From Siphlonurus alternatus (taxonomy: Eukaryota > Arthropoda > Insecta > Ephemeroptera > Siphlonuridae), in assembly GCA_949825025.1 (NCBI GenBank), contig OX463785.1, positions 17,299,971-17,363,970 on the forward strand: a stretch of 64,000 nt of DNA. Reading direction: 5' to 3'. The notes under the pieces are model-generated. The model worked only from the letters and a program-made list of their open reading frames with translations, was not told where the DNA came from and did not search any database. Positions 34,891-47,237 of the stretch are shown one piece after another. The first letter of the stretch is position 1, and each line of letters starts with the position of its first letter. The translations under genes were made by a program, and so were the position numbers.

Positions 34891-34983
34891 GTTCACATGA
34901 AAATGTTTAATACGGATGATTAGGTATCATAAGAATACCATAATGTGTCATTAACGAATATATTAAACACCGTCAAGTGAACG
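34891..34983. mobile_element. Small foldback MITE M, copy 1
   Basis: It begins GTTCACATGAAAATGTTTAA and ends CACCGTCAAGTGAAC. The interior ATACGGATGATTAGGTATCA and CATAAGAATACCATAATG match the 37.6-kb copy. It sits 38 bp right of a MITE B insertion. Target duplication not resolved. Confidence 0.65.
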
Positions 34984-34999
34984 TAGTGTATAGCATATT

Positions 35000-35560
35000 A
35001 AAAAGTCAATTTTCTTGTTAAATATATTAATTTAATTTGTCCCTGAATTGATTTAAAATATACACTGTCAATACTTTTTAAAGTAAAAGAGGAATATATA
35101 TTATTGCATTCACTGTACATAACTGTTATAATAGATATATTGAGTGGAGTAGAAATTGATTTAATTTTTATGATAACAAAATTGAAAACCATTATTTCAA
35201 TTTCTTTTCCATTGTGCGACGTTATTCCAATATATTATATTTTTTTACTTTATAAAATGGAGGATAGATTTCACTTAACTCGGATTGCTTTTGTTTCCTT
35301 GTTAACGCCTCCTCTCGATGAGTGACCGGGCTTGATTGAACTTGACACAAGGGTTTTCTATCAAACCGACGTACCAATCTACAGAAGTCTCTGTGGTGTT
35401 AATACAGTCGAATTATCTTTTATTCCCTCCGGAAGTGTTTGAAGTTTTTTTTTTTTCAAAAAAAATATACGTAGTTCCGAAACTTTGTAGAGAGACTAGA
35501 GGGGTTTGTAAAAAATAAATTGACATATGTGTGAAATTGCCATGCTTAAATCTTAAATTA
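35000..35560. other. A+T-rich DNA without recognised gene
   Basis: Short hydrophobic frames only. No repeat from elsewhere recognised. Confidence 0.4.
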
Positions 35561-35575
35561 TGCCTTAAGCCTTAA

Positions 35576-35922
35576 GGGTAAGGTAACGCCACCAATGTTA
35601 AAAAAAATCCCTCTCACAAAAATTCTGAAAAAAATTTAAAATGTTCTCCTCTATACCCCCTATCAGTACCTAAAATATCAGGTATACAAATACGATCTAG
35701 TTTTTGAGTTATAAAATTTTAAAGATGACTACTTTAACATGGAGAAATGAAACTCCCATGTTAAATTGGTCAACTTTAAAAATTCATAACTCAAAAACTA
35801 GATCGTATTTGTATACCTGATATTTTAGCTACTGATAGGGGGTGTAGAGGAGAACATTTTAAATTTTTTTCAGAATTTTTGTGAGAGGGATTTTTTTTAA
35901 CATTGGTGGCGTTACCTTACCC
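35576..35922. mobile_element. Long palindromic MITE D (347 bp, TTAA-flanked)
   Basis: The left arm GGGTAAGGTAACGCCACCAA is mirrored exactly by the right end, and pairing continues almost without mismatch to the centre (CTCCTCTATACCCCCTATCA, CTAGTTTTTGAGTTATAA). TTAA lies at both ends (35572-35575 and 35923-35926), the target of piggyBac-type elements, although a 3-bp TTA/TAA reading is possible. The left flank carries a small CCTTAAG duplication. The ~150-bp arms are nearly identical, suggesting a young copy. No gene. Confidence 0.85.
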
Positions 35923-35925
35923 TTA

Positions 35926-36126
35926 AGGCATGGGCGGCAACGGCGACGCGGCGCGATTTGACGCAAAAGCTGCGAAATTCTATGCTGTGGTGAATTCGCC
36001 GGTAATCGCGTTAATTACGATGCTCTTTTTCTTTTAATTGCCAAATATGGCCGCCGATGGATGTTACAGCAAGTGCGCTTTATTCGCGCCGCGTCGCAGG
36101 CTGGAAATCGCCATGTGAATCCACCT
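35926..36126 (-). mobile_element. Foldback MITE C, copy 3 (left half of an inverted dimer)
   Basis: Minus-orientation member of family C: it ends GCCATGTGAATCCACCT at 36126 and contains GATGCTCTTTTTCTTTTAAT and GGCCGCCGATGGATGTTACA. The outer end has lost about 8 bp relative to its partner. It shares a TAA with the next copy (36127-36129) and has TTA on its left (35923-35925), overlapping the right flank of element D. Confidence 0.85.
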
Positions 36127-36129
36127 TAA

Positions 36130-36340
36130 AGGTGGATTCACATGGCGATTTTTTACCATGCGACGCGACGCGAATAATGCGCACTTTTGCTGTAACATCC
36201 ATTAGCGGCCATATTGGGCGATTAAAAGAAAAAGAGCATCGTAATTAACGCGATTACCGGCGAATTCGCCGCCGCATAGGATTTCACTGCTTTTACGTTA
36301 AAATCGCCCGCGTCGTCGTTGTCGCCATCTGAATCCGCCT
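36130..36340 (+). mobile_element. Foldback MITE C, copy 4 (right half of an inverted dimer)
   Basis: Plus-orientation copy beginning AGGTGGATTCACATGGCGAT and ending GCCATCTGAATCCGCCT. It is followed by TTA (36341-36343), the same triplet that lies left of copy 3. The interior matches copy 3 in inverse, including GCGGCCATATTGGGCGATTA and GGCGAATTCGCCG. Confidence 0.85.
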
Positions 36341-36344
36341 TTAC

Positions 36345-36910
36345 ACTTTAGGTTATTTCTCGTGACAATTAACTGGAAACTATTATCTTCTTTATTAATT
36401 GCATATAATTATCTACTTTAAACTTAATTTCAAAAATTTTAAAAATTACATTGAGGCTGACGACAAAATAAATAATATTAAACCTGTTTTTTCTTTAAAA
36501 AATATATAAATATAATTAAAAAAAGTTCTAAAATGTATGTAACTTTATAACTAATAGTACAGTAAATAAATACTTTGTTGCAAATTAAAATACAGAAATA
36601 TTTTTGAATTGCAAATAAATTGTTTTATAACAACAAATAAATCATTTATAATAAAATCAATACTATTTTTTATAACTTTTTAAGAATAATTTTATTATCG
36701 TATAATAATTTTATATTAACACTACTAAAAAAATAAACCTACATTTGAAGAAAAGCAAAATATACTGTATAATTGAACGGATTATTTTGACAAGGAAAAA
36801 CTTTATCTCATAGTTCATAATATCTCAAAGTAAACGTTACATGTAATCTTTGAAACTCTGATACTACACATTGTATGTATAATCACATGCAGTACCTGAA
36901 CGTTTTAAAA
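36345..36910. other. A+T-rich DNA without recognised gene
   Basis: Background only. Confidence 0.45.
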
Positions 36911-36937
36911 AAATTGATGCTGTGGTTCCCCGGAGAT

Positions 36938-37072
36938 TGCAGTGGTTATAATTTCCAGTCCGAGTGTGACAATTCCGGAGAGGGGGGCGTGGCGTCCTCC
37001 TGGTGTTATGGCCAGCGGCCAGATTTATCGGCCTCAGCCACCCACAGTTATCACACTACATGTCAACAATGA
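36938..37072 (+). CDS. Candidate coding exon in a GC-rich patch, protein not identified
   Basis: This patch is much richer in G+C than its flanks and is open in two frames. One frame includes SSPSVTIPERGAWRPPGVMA followed by SGQIYRPQPPTVITLHVNNE; the other is Cys/Ser-rich (YNFQSECDNSGEGGVASSWC) and stops at TGA near 37068-37070. Possible acceptors are CCCCGGAG and GATTGCAG (ends 36937 and 36945), and a possible donor is AATGAG/GTACAA at 37072. Neither splice site is strong. The composition edge coincides with the donor. I do not recognise a family. Confidence 0.35.
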   Translation, partial: CSGYNFQSECDNSGEGGVASSWCYGQRPDLSASATHSYHTTCQQ

Positions 37073-37079
37073 GGTACAA

Positions 37080-37580
37080 CGGCATTTTTCATTTCATGAC
37101 ATTTGTCGTGGAATATTATGATTCTTTTTCATCAAACCTGCATTTATTTTTTAAAAAATTAAAAAAAAAAATAAATTTAATTACAATTAAAATTTTATGT
37201 CCTAAATAATTATACTGGGAGTTTAATATAAAAAATACTTTCATGAATATTAAATTATTTAAAAAAAATCTATTTTATAATATCATTAATTTTGTTTCTT
37301 TTGACGTTTGATATACTGTATCAGTTCAATATGATTGCTGGCTGTGATGTTTGTTTCATGTACCGTTAAATATTTAACTAAATCAAAATTAAATTAATGT
37401 TTAAGTTGAGTCAGATATTTGTATACTATGTAGAAAATAGAAAAATAATTAAGCTTACTGAACTTTGGCTATTTAAATTGAATTAGAGGCAAAATTAGTA
37501 AACCTGTTATTTAACATAAATATGTATTTTTATATCACTAAAGATACATTCCAGTTGGAACTATTTCTCCAGTTAATATA
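37080..37580. other. A+T-rich DNA without recognised gene
   Basis: Background only. Confidence 0.45.
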
Positions 37581-37585
37581 CTTAC

Positions 37586-37683
37586 GTTTCCATAATGGTG
37601 TCTAATACGGATTACATGATGATACCTCATAAGAATAACATTATTGTCGTCAACTAATCCGTATTAAACAGCTTTATGTGAAC
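37586..37683. mobile_element. Small foldback MITE M, copy 2
   Basis: CTAATACGGATTA and TAATCCGTATTA form the inner inverted pair. CCTCATAAGAATAACATTAT and AAACAGCTTTATGTGAAC align with the 34.9-kb copy. The left terminus has diverged. Confidence 0.6.
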
Positions 37684-37689
37684 ATGTTT

Positions 37690-38030
37690 GCAACGAGACT
37701 ACCTCTCACGTACACTTGTTTTGTAATAGGGATGATCGCGTCGTGTACTCTCTCGCAGTCTCATCCCCATGGGATTTGCTCTGTTTTGTAACTTCCGATC
37801 GCAACAATAAATGAGTTCTATTGATCAATGCTGACTGCAGACCAGTCTATAGTTCATGTCTCTACTCTCTCTCTCTTGCTCTCTTTCATTCGCGTGTAAA
37901 AAAATAAATGGTTTTGGTGACTCAATACTCATGGGGTTTAATCAATAAATTATGGTTAAAATTAAAACAGAAAAAAAAATATTAAAATGGGCTAGATTTT
38001 TAAATTTGGAGTTTATACAGAACCAAGATA
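37690..38030. other. Mixed-composition DNA, no gene called
   Basis: A less A+T-rich patch (37690-37910) with a short interrupted CT run. No splice-bounded frame. Confidence 0.35.
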
Positions 38031-38037
38031 TACAGCA

Positions 38038-38194
38038 TGGGAGCGATTCATGAAAGAGTTATCCAGGTTTTTATCCGCGTTTAGCTTAACCACATTTAGC
38101 CAGGTGGTGATTTAACACGTAAAACAGGTATAGTTTAAACATGGTTAAGCTAAACTTGGTTAAAACCTGGCTAACCTCTTTGTGAATCGCGACC
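38038..38194. mobile_element. Foldback MITE E, distant relative
   Basis: The left GAGCGATTCATGAAAGAGTT and right CTCTTTGTGAATCGCGACC are inverted relatives. The interior repeats the TTTAGC/GCTAAA vocabulary of family E (CCAGGTTTTTATCC, GTTAAGCTAAACTTGG). It is more diverged than the 14.3- and 55.2-kb copies. Confidence 0.65.
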
Positions 38195-38199
38195 TATAT

Positions 38200-39000
38200 T
38201 TATAAATGTGTGTCATAATTAACGAATAAACGAATAAAATTGATATAATCTACCATTTTTTGTTCAATACTTATTATTATAATATTTTGTTATAGTAACC
38301 TACATTATTATCTAAGAAATTACTATGCATATATACCTGCACCAAGTCATATTGCAATTTATTTCATATTCAATAGCCCTACAACAATAAAATTTTATTA
38401 TACTTCATACTTAAAATGTTTAAATATATTTATAATATATATTTTTTTAAATATTCGCAATTAAAATAAATTCATAACCATACATGTCCAGATTTGAATA
38501 ATTTAATAAAAACTTTCACATTTTCATAATTTACTTGTTTTAATATAATTAAATCTGTGCTATCTTTACAGCTTTTAGTATAATGTTATAGCTACTATAT
38601 ATATGTCAAAGTTCACTTATAATTTGATAATCTAGTCGGCTTTTAGATCATCAAAGGCTTTTAATAGCTTTAAACTAATGGACTTGACGTCGTACAAATT
38701 AATGCAACGTTTTCATATTTCTAAAAAAAAAAAACACAATATATCATACTAGGAACTCTTATTTAAACTTAAAAAATAATTATGGTTTATAATAACAATT
38801 GAAAAGCTTTCTCATTTACTTTTTAAAGCAGTTTTAAATGAGACGAGATATCTTGTGTAGTGACATTTTAATTCTTTATCACTCTTCTGTTGTTTGAAGT
38901 AAAGCTGGGAGCACAAGTCGAATTTTAAACTACGACTCGAGGCCCTTAGGGAATTTCCCTTACACGGTGGCTCTGCTGTGTTTGTAGTACTCACAGGTTG
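38200..39000. other. A+T-rich DNA without recognised gene
   Basis: A short minus-strand frame at 38812-39006 lacks splice support. Nothing else seen. Confidence 0.4.
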
Positions 39001-39007
39001 ATTCAAA

Positions 39008-39598
39008 TGACTACTGCATTGTCTGGTGGGAGGAGACTGACGTCACGTTTTTTAAAGCTTACTGGCCAAAAAGGCAATATAAAAAGTATTGTTACTTTTA
39101 AACTATTTTATTGACCACCAAAATAATAGGAATTATAGACTTGAAATATTTATTAAAATGTAGAAGTATTAAAAATCAAGAAATTAAATATATTATTAAT
39201 CATTCATAATTTCTTTATTCATGATTGAACTGTGCATTTATGAATAGATTTTTTGATTAAATAGTTATGGGATTAAATTTAAAATTTTAGCCTCTAACAT
39301 CTAATTGAAATTAACAATATTATATTTGTTTGATTTTCAAATTACTTTATATTTACAAATCTAAACATTCTTAATTTCTTTACCTATACAATACGACGAT
39401 ACGGGAGCTTCATTTAACTCAATGTTTTAATTTTCCATTATATTATTTTATTTAAATTTTATAAGAATTGATATTTTAATACTGATTTTAAATAAAACTG
39501 TTACAGAAATACGGAGAAACAATGGCAATTTCACATTTGTTGTGATATAAAGAAAAATATTCATGCTACTTGTAAAAGTTTAAAAGTTGATTAAATTT
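39008..39598 (+). repeat. Ancient tandem duplication, unit 1 (~590 bp)
   Basis: It starts GACTACTGCATTGTCTGG and TTTTTTAAAGCTTACTGGCC. Further in are ATTCATAATTTCTTTATTCA and, near the end, AAATAAAACTGTTACAGAAA. Each block recurs in the same order about 590-660 bp later. A TGACGTCA octamer is at 39038-39045 and is degraded in unit 2. No coding signal. Confidence 0.7.
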
Positions 39599-40260
39599 GA
39601 CTACTGCAATATCTGTGGTAGTGGAGTGGTGAGTCTGTCACGATTTTTTAAAGCTTAGCCTCCAAAAAGTTCAATAAACATATTGTCTAGGCTCTCAACT
39701 AAAATTATTGTTCATTTTAGGTTTAAAATCACCATGAAAACATGATAAGTTAATTTATGCCCGTTTGTAATTTTTTTTTTTTTTTTTGGCCAAAACATAT
39801 TTTTTACAATTCATAATTTCTTCATCCATCAAATTAATTGAACATAACCTGATGGGCAGATTTATTGATTAATTAATTATAGCAACAGCATTGGATTTTA
39901 CATTTAATTTCGTCACTGTTTTTAGTACCTTTTTGGAAGTACAGGTTCCATGAAGCAAATATTTGTTTCCAATGTTCGTTTAAATCTTCATCTTTGTATA
40001 CTTACTAATTGCAACATATTAAATTTTTAGATGTATAAATACGGGAGTATTATTTATTTACTTCCACTTTTCAGTGTTTTTTTTATATTTTATTGTATTT
40101 TTTAAAGTTAAACTCTATGAAAATAAGCATTTTAAAATTAATTTCAAATAAAACTAATACAGAAACGGAGAAATAAAATGAAAATTTAATATTTGCTGCG
40201 TTTATAGAGAAAATAAATTATAAATTTTACAAGTGTGTTAAACAGATTAAATGTGATAAT
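39599..40260 (+). repeat. Ancient tandem duplication, unit 2 (~660 bp)
   Basis: It starts GACTACTGCAATATCTGTGG and TTTTTTAAAGCTTAGCCTCC, then ATTCATAATTTCTTCATCCA and AAATAAAACTAATACAGAAA. It is longer than unit 1 through small insertions, including a T17 run near 39771. Divergence is clearly higher than between the 9-11 kb units. Confidence 0.7.
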
Positions 40261-40264
40261 ATAT

Positions 40265-42120
40265 GGACTTCATTTCATTACACATTTTCTTTCGAAACAT
40301 GTTTTTAATAAACAATCCTGCCTAGCAGGTCAAAATGTAACTCATTTATTATAATTTTAATGAAAACCCTACATTTTCATCTTTACACAAAACAAAGTAA
40401 ATCAAAACAAGTCATGTATAAAGTAATATATTATAAAATTTAATTAATATTATATATTTCTTAACAAAAATATATATGATACAAGTTAAAATTTATTATT
40501 CTAATTAATGGCAAAGGGTGATGAATATAATTATATATATTTTTATCTATAGCAACTAGAGGCAGGAATAATTCATATAAAGAGCTTGGTTTCTATATTT
40601 AATCACACGAGTTCTATTTGATTAGTAGGTCAAACAGCTCATAAGGTTCATGTTACATTAGAATTAGTGGGATTTTGTTATCTAATGAACTTGATGATGA
40701 ATTATGCAGTTTCCTTTTACATCGATCCACCATATAACTGATATTTTATGCAATTATCTTCGGACAGTGCGATAATTTTATCGTTGTAATAAAATACCAC
40801 ATGAAAGTAATTTTATTTAAAGTCATGGCATAGAAAATTACATAATTAATAAAGAGTTAATAATGAATTGAATTTTAAAATTTAGAATGAACGATGCATT
40901 GTAATCAAAAGTGTATAATATTTTGAGCAAATTTTGTTGTAAAATTATTTAATATCCATTAAAAGCTCTTTTTTTTTCTTTTTGTATTTTCATGTTCATT
41001 TTGAATTTCATCAATTATTAACAATTTTTCTTAACATGGTACAGCATTAGTATAATAAAATTTCATTCCTGTCTTCAAATTTTTAATGCAAATTTATAAT
41101 TCAAAGTAGGTATTGAATTGTTTACTGTTATATTCCGATCCTTTTAACTAAAGTTCCATGGTCCCTGAATGAAAATTTAACAAGTGTTTAGAATGGATGA
41201 AAATCTTAATAAATAACATTAGAAGCATGGAAAATAGAAATATTTCAATGTGGGTTTATTTTAACTTTGAATTAATTTATTGGATTTCAATAAAATATGT
41301 ATTACAAATTTATGATACGCCTATTTGTGTTCCGCAACACACACATGCACGACAAATTGCCTAAAACAAAAGCTGCAGGCGCAAGACTTAAGATGGCGTC
41401 TCTTTTTCAAGATCAGTAGAGGACTACATTTTACACATTTTAATATTAATATTGCATATAATATACATATTTTATAGTGTATAAATTTGTATTCAATAAT
41501 GTAGAGTAAGTGACTGATTACTATTCTGAATTAAATATATTGTAATAATATTTATAACACGTCAAAAATGAATTAATATTTTTTTACATAGAAAAAAAAT
41601 CTATGAAATTTACATGAAATAATGTGAAAAATAATCATGATAATATATTTTTATCGTACCTAATAAAAATATACTTGGTTAAACATTTTATTAGCATAAT
41701 ATTATTATAAAGTCACGGAATATTGTGCTAATTATAGTAGTGGTTTTTGCTGTAGTGAACTAAAACCTTATTTTTTTGTACATTAGAATATTCTAAAACA
41801 AATTAAGTTTATTCGTTCGTGCAAGCAAGTGTATAAAACGTACTAAATTTGAAACATCAAAGGATCACAGTCTCTTTAAATTTTAAACATATTTTGGTTA
41901 ACTGCATTAAAGAGACTTACCTTCTTTATTTAATAATGTTCTTCTGTTAGAAAATTAGGGAAATAACATTTTACAAAAACCCATCTACGGTCATAATTAA
42001 TTTATATCTGTTTTAATAATATATTATGGTTTAAATAAAAAAATACGCTATATAGTTTCAACCTTAACAGTTTTCCATATAATACCAGATATTCATTATT
42101 ACTCAAAACTTTTAAGTTTT
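40265..42120. other. A+T-rich DNA without recognised gene
   Basis: A short mixed patch at 41325-41410 contains AAGATGGCG. Otherwise background. Confidence 0.4.
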
Positions 42121-42149
42121 GCATGTATAAATGGAAATGGTAACTCTTT

Positions 42150-42470
42150 AACTTTCCGACTCTTCGTGAACCCGACCTAGTATATTGCTTAGGGTTTTGT
42201 GGGTCTACCTTGCATCCATCCTAGCATTTGCCTGGTTGTGACTAAGGAAATCATGAAAACCTCGATGGTCGGCAATTTATGATTGCTGCTATCAATCAAC
42301 TCTCATGCAGATGCACGCAAGAGGGTGTTAATTAGCAGCAGCATCTTGTGAAAAGTTTGGTAGTGCTTGGGATCGAACTCACGACCATCCGATTCCGAGT
42401 CGGTACTGTATCAAGTGAAGCCTAAATGCATTGCATTTATGGCATCTTCCGGGAGGGATCGTCTTATTAA
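42150..42470 (-). mobile_element. tRNA-derived SINE sharing its body with the 5S SINEs
   Basis: On the minus strand a B-box (AGTTCGATCCC, 10 of 11 matches to GGTTCGANNCC) lies within 42369-42386, downstream of CCGACTCGGAATCGGATGGT. Further along that strand, GAGGTTTTCATGATTTCCTT and CAGGCAAATGCTAGGATGGA (42215-42234) match the central domain of the 5S-headed SINEs (GAGGTTTCCACGTTTCCCTC and CAGGCAAATGCCGGGATGG). The A box is not obvious. Boundaries are approximate and no target duplication was defined. Confidence 0.75.
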
Positions 42471-42489
42471 TTAAACTGTATTGAACTTT

Positions 42490-45400
42490 GCCAACTTTTG
42501 AACATGCAAGAAGCTATCAATGTTATAAGAATATATGAAATATACAGATTATTATTTTGTATTAAAATTAAAAGAGAAACGTTACTAAATAAATTACGTG
42601 TTCATATTCAAGTCAGTCAGATATACATGATTTAATTAAAGTAATATTATCAATGACTGTAAAATATGAGTCGCTTCATATTAATTTTACGTCAATTATA
42701 TTTAGGATTTTCCATATTTAAAAATTTATGTAAATCTTCTAATTAAAAAATTCAGGTGCTTCATTCATGAAATTAATAAATTTATAATAATATTTCAATA
42801 ATTGAAGCGGTATTTAATAAATATTCAAGAAGCGTAAATTTTCTTTACCGTTTCTTTGATGTTATTGCGTTTATATTTGGAACAAATTTATATCATCATT
42901 AATATAATCAACCATTACTATTGATGTCAAATTACTGAGAACAGAAAGAGAGGGTTACGAGCTTTGACTGCTAGATCCACAGACCAGAAGTCAATACATC
43001 AAGCAATTCAATTCAATTACAGAAAGAGAGGGGTAATTATAATACCTATAAATTTTAATACCAAGTATATAGGAAGTTTTAGCAATAAATATAACAATTA
43101 AAATTATATTAACCAACTGAGACGATATTTAATTAACAGATGTTTGACAATATATTGTTGCTTATACAATACATTCTGTGAATTTTGTATTTATATTGGT
43201 TTAATAAATTTAATATTATATTGTAAATATTTATTGTTATTATATGTATTGTTTTATATTTTTAAATATAATAGGAAATTTAACTTTGCATGCATATTAG
43301 TGAATTATACAATCAAGCTTCACATGAAAAAATTCGTAACAAATCACAATTATTGTAAATATGTCATTAAACTCATTAAACATATCAAATTCTGTTGAAA
43401 AGCAAATATTACAGTTAAGAGTATCATTGCTTATTTATGGATTTTTCTTCTGTTATACATTCTATAATATTGACAAGAACAATGTAAGAATATGCATTAT
43501 TATATTTTCATCAAATCTATTACTTCTCAAGAATTTATTAATACGAACTGCATGTTTAGAAAATATTTGAAATCGGGGATAAAATCCCAATGCAGATTAG
43601 CACTTTCTACGTTACGTTCGTTACTTTAAGGCTATATTGAAGTGTACCGTACGTACATATAAATTTGCTAATACAGCTACTATATAATAAGCATTAAGGG
43701 ACATTCTTAATTGAACTTTATAATACTATAATTTTTCATAATATATGCACCATTCATGTAAAATAGCAAAAGCTAAATTGTATTTTGTCATGAAATTCAG
43801 AGCAAATTCCGAAACAAAAAGTTATGCGTTTGAAAGATATTTCAAATTTACACTCGAATAATTTGAATATTGACAGAAAAAGTTATTGAAAGAGAAAGCA
43901 TTATATTTTTGATCAAATCGAATTGAATTTTTTTATTTCAAATGAAGTTCTAGTATAATATATTTTATTTTTGAAAGTAAACTGCAACCATGCCTTATGT
44001 AAAATTTGTATTATCAAGAGGAAATTTTGTAGTTTATTATAATTTAACAAATTTACCAAAACTCAATATTTTTTATATAATTAATAAAGCAATTTTCAAA
44101 TTATCTGTACTGTTTTCTGTGTGCAAACTACCATTATCGTATATAAACTATTGTTGGTGATGTCTGTCAGTTCGGACAATAAGCATTGTTAATTGATGTG
44201 TCATAATCATGGCTATTTTATTCACCCGCTTATGACAACAATAGCTGCCAACAAGAGCAAAACTCTATTTGTCCATAAGGGTAATCATGAAAATAAACAA
44301 TGTGTTTTTATTTAAACTGGAAGACAATTGAATATGTACTATTGGTACTTGATTTTTATAAACTAAAAATTTCATTTTATATGATTTTGAGTGTATCTTG
44401 AAGATCATCTTTAATTCAGTCCATCAGCTGTTGATGTTGTGACGTCACATATTGAGTTTCTTTGTGGTTAGTTTATGCTCGGTCTGGCGTACGATGTCAC
44501 AATGCCTCCCTGAAGCCATACATGACAACCTAGAGTCGTGGTCACCAGTCTAAGATACTCTCAAGAGAAACACAAATAAAATCACTTTTTTTTTTGAAGA
44601 GGAGGGGCAAGTCTCGGGTGAATCTTAAGTTGCCTTAGTTGACAAATTACGTCTTCAACTCATCCTTTACACATCTTAACCTAATCTAACAACATATTTT
44701 TACTTCAAAAACACATCTTATTTCCTCCGCACTCAAAGTGAGGATGAAATAGAGACATTATTTATATATTTATATTTTATAAGTTTTATAACATTTTATA
44801 CTCAACAAGAGGAAGGAAGACTTAATCTTGTCTTTTTTCCTTTAAAATGGTATAAAATAGGAGGGAATTAGATGAGGAGAGAGCTTAATTGCGAAAAAAA
44901 TATTATTATTTTTTCAACACCGCGGTGGTTTTAATTATGATATTTATTTAAAAAAAAAATACATATGAATTACATCTAATTTCAGAAATCCTTAAGTAAT
45001 AATTTTCTTCACTTATAAAAGAGCATAATTAATAATTAAAGAGGGCTTCTCTGAAATCATGTGTCAATTAAATACATAGATATATTCAATGAAATATAAT
45101 TTAAGTTACGCAACTAAATATTCCATAGATTTAAAAATAATAATATTATTCTTTTTATTAAACGTGAATTGAGTCTGTCAGTTGCAAAAACCCATTCTTT
45201 CATTTTCGATAAGAATAGAATAGAATAATTTCTTTATTATAGGCGATTATAAGGTTCATATTCTACTAATAAGCAAGTCAAGAACAAACCTTTTTGAATT
45301 GAATATTTACTAACCGTTAAAGAAAACGTCTTCAATTTAATGAGTTCTCCAGAGCGGTCTTGAGTTTTTCTATTTAAATTATATTTTTTAATATGATAAA

Positions 45401-46940
45401 GAATGTACAAAAAATAAGATTTTAAATATTTCTAAATGTTAAAATAGCAGACCCATTAAGAAAGACATGCTATTACAAAAAGGAAGCAAATTCTTAATTA
45501 AAATTATGAAGATAACATGTTTCCGCAATGTCATCAATCTACTCTTTATCGTTAACTCTGTAGTCTGTACTGCTATTAAAAAAAGTTGAACTAGTTAATT
45601 AAAGTTTTTGCACGTGCAGATTGAAATGCAGACTAATTTCTGTGCAATACCCATCTAATTTTAAACACTCAGGAAATTAAAAAAAAAAGTCTGCTTTTGA
45701 CATTTTCTCAATGACGTTAAGTAAAGTTTTCATTTCGTGGGGACGCTGCTATTTCAATATTGAAAAGTATAGTAAAAACTTCAGAAATTTTAAACACTAC
45801 CCCTGCTATGTTTGTAGGCGTTTTTTGTTGCGCCTCTATATGGAGATGTGTTTAATTACAATATTTTAGATGCCCAGAGTGAAGTTTCTTCTTATCCTCT
45901 CATAAAAAATTAAAAATCTATATCTCTTTGTGTCTTGAAGCAACAAATAAATTAGTGACAAATTTCATTCAATCCCGAGCGCGTATTATTAAATTTATAC
46001 AAAAATATAAAATAACAACGTGAAAATAATCCAAATACCTTAATTATGACGTCACTGATATTATTATGAAATGAAGTATATACAAAAGGTGGACACACCC
46101 GCCTACATCCGACTTTCTGGCAGTCAATATCGATCTCGACATGTGACCCTCCCATCGACCATACTTTTGCACTAGACCCTCAACTACAGAATATACACCG
46201 TACGTCTACCTTTATTTAAGGTCTATTTTTGTATATTTTAACATTGTAAAATAGAAATTGTGTTAATGCTGTCTCGATTGTTTTCTACTGGTGGAATGTT
46301 TTAGCTGTATACGCGTATGTATTGCCAAATACCACAAACTTAACTTGGAATAGGCTACAAGAAATATAGGTCGCGACTTATTGAATTTTTCATTATACTA
46401 TAAATAGCTAGTATTTTTTTTTCCTCTTACATTATAGTAATTTATTAAATTGATAAATTTATAGCTGTTTATTAAATTATATATTTTCTCACTGTTATAT
46501 TGAAATGCGATTGTGTTGTTTTCTTATGTAATAATAAAAAAAGTACACTTTAAAATATTAGAAACGTGATTTGTGTTGTAAAAATGACAATGTAATATTA
46601 TATAAAGTTTATATAAGTAACCATTTACTTTTCCATTATAGTGATTTCAATTTATATTATTTAAATAAAATAGAAAAAAATTATTAAAATGACACAAAAA
46701 TAACGTGTCTTGAATATTGTTTTCAACATTTAAATAATTTTAGATACAAAAATATGCAGTGAAATATCTTTCATGCTTGAAAATTTAAACGAGATAAACG
46801 AAAATTTTAAAGATAAAAAATATATTCTCAAGTGGGGAGATTTGGTTTAAATATACAATAATTTAGGTATTATATGAGAAAATCCAGCATGATTTATAAA
46901 TTAAAAAATTAATTTGTCAAATACCTTTATTTAGGAACCA
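42490..46940. other. A+T-rich DNA without recognised gene
   Basis: About 4.4 kb of background. Noted items: AGAAAGAGAGGG repeated at about 42942 and 43021; perfect TGACGTCA at 44440-44447 and 46047-46054; a mixed patch at 44400-44640. No exon-like stretch with splice sites was found. Confidence 0.4.
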
Positions 46941-46950
46941 CATACTTTGA

Positions 46951-47237
46951 AGCAAAGTCTTCTACTCACAATGGTTGTAACAAACCATTGTTTATAATGT
47001 CTGTCGCATTAAGCCTTTTTTATTGTTAAACATGGGACGACGTAGTGTTTGATTTTGCCACCAGAGCAGAGAACGTAATGGCATTGTTGGTGCTAGTTAA
47101 CCGTTTCAACTTCATAATTAACGGTCATTTTCCGTGAGTTAACCTGTAAATCAACAACCGTCCCATGTTTTTCCTTTCACGCGACAGACATTACACAACA
47201 ATACTTTGTTTACTAATAACGAGCAGAAGACTTTGCT
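46951..47237. mobile_element. Foldback MITE L (287 bp)
   Basis: The left AGCAAAGTCTTCTACTC and right GAGCAGAAGACTTTGCT termini mirror each other. The arms continue through ATAATGTCTGTCGC and AACATGGGACG on the left and their inverted forms on the right. TTGA flanks both ends (46947-46950 and 47238-47241). The arms have small gaps, so this copy is moderately old. A 4-bp duplication does not settle the superfamily. Confidence 0.75.

Noticed and set aside
46358..46370. Solo end of the 38-kb MITE E relative (ATAGGTCGCGA)
   Set aside because: The shared stretch is about a dozen bases and no second arm follows.
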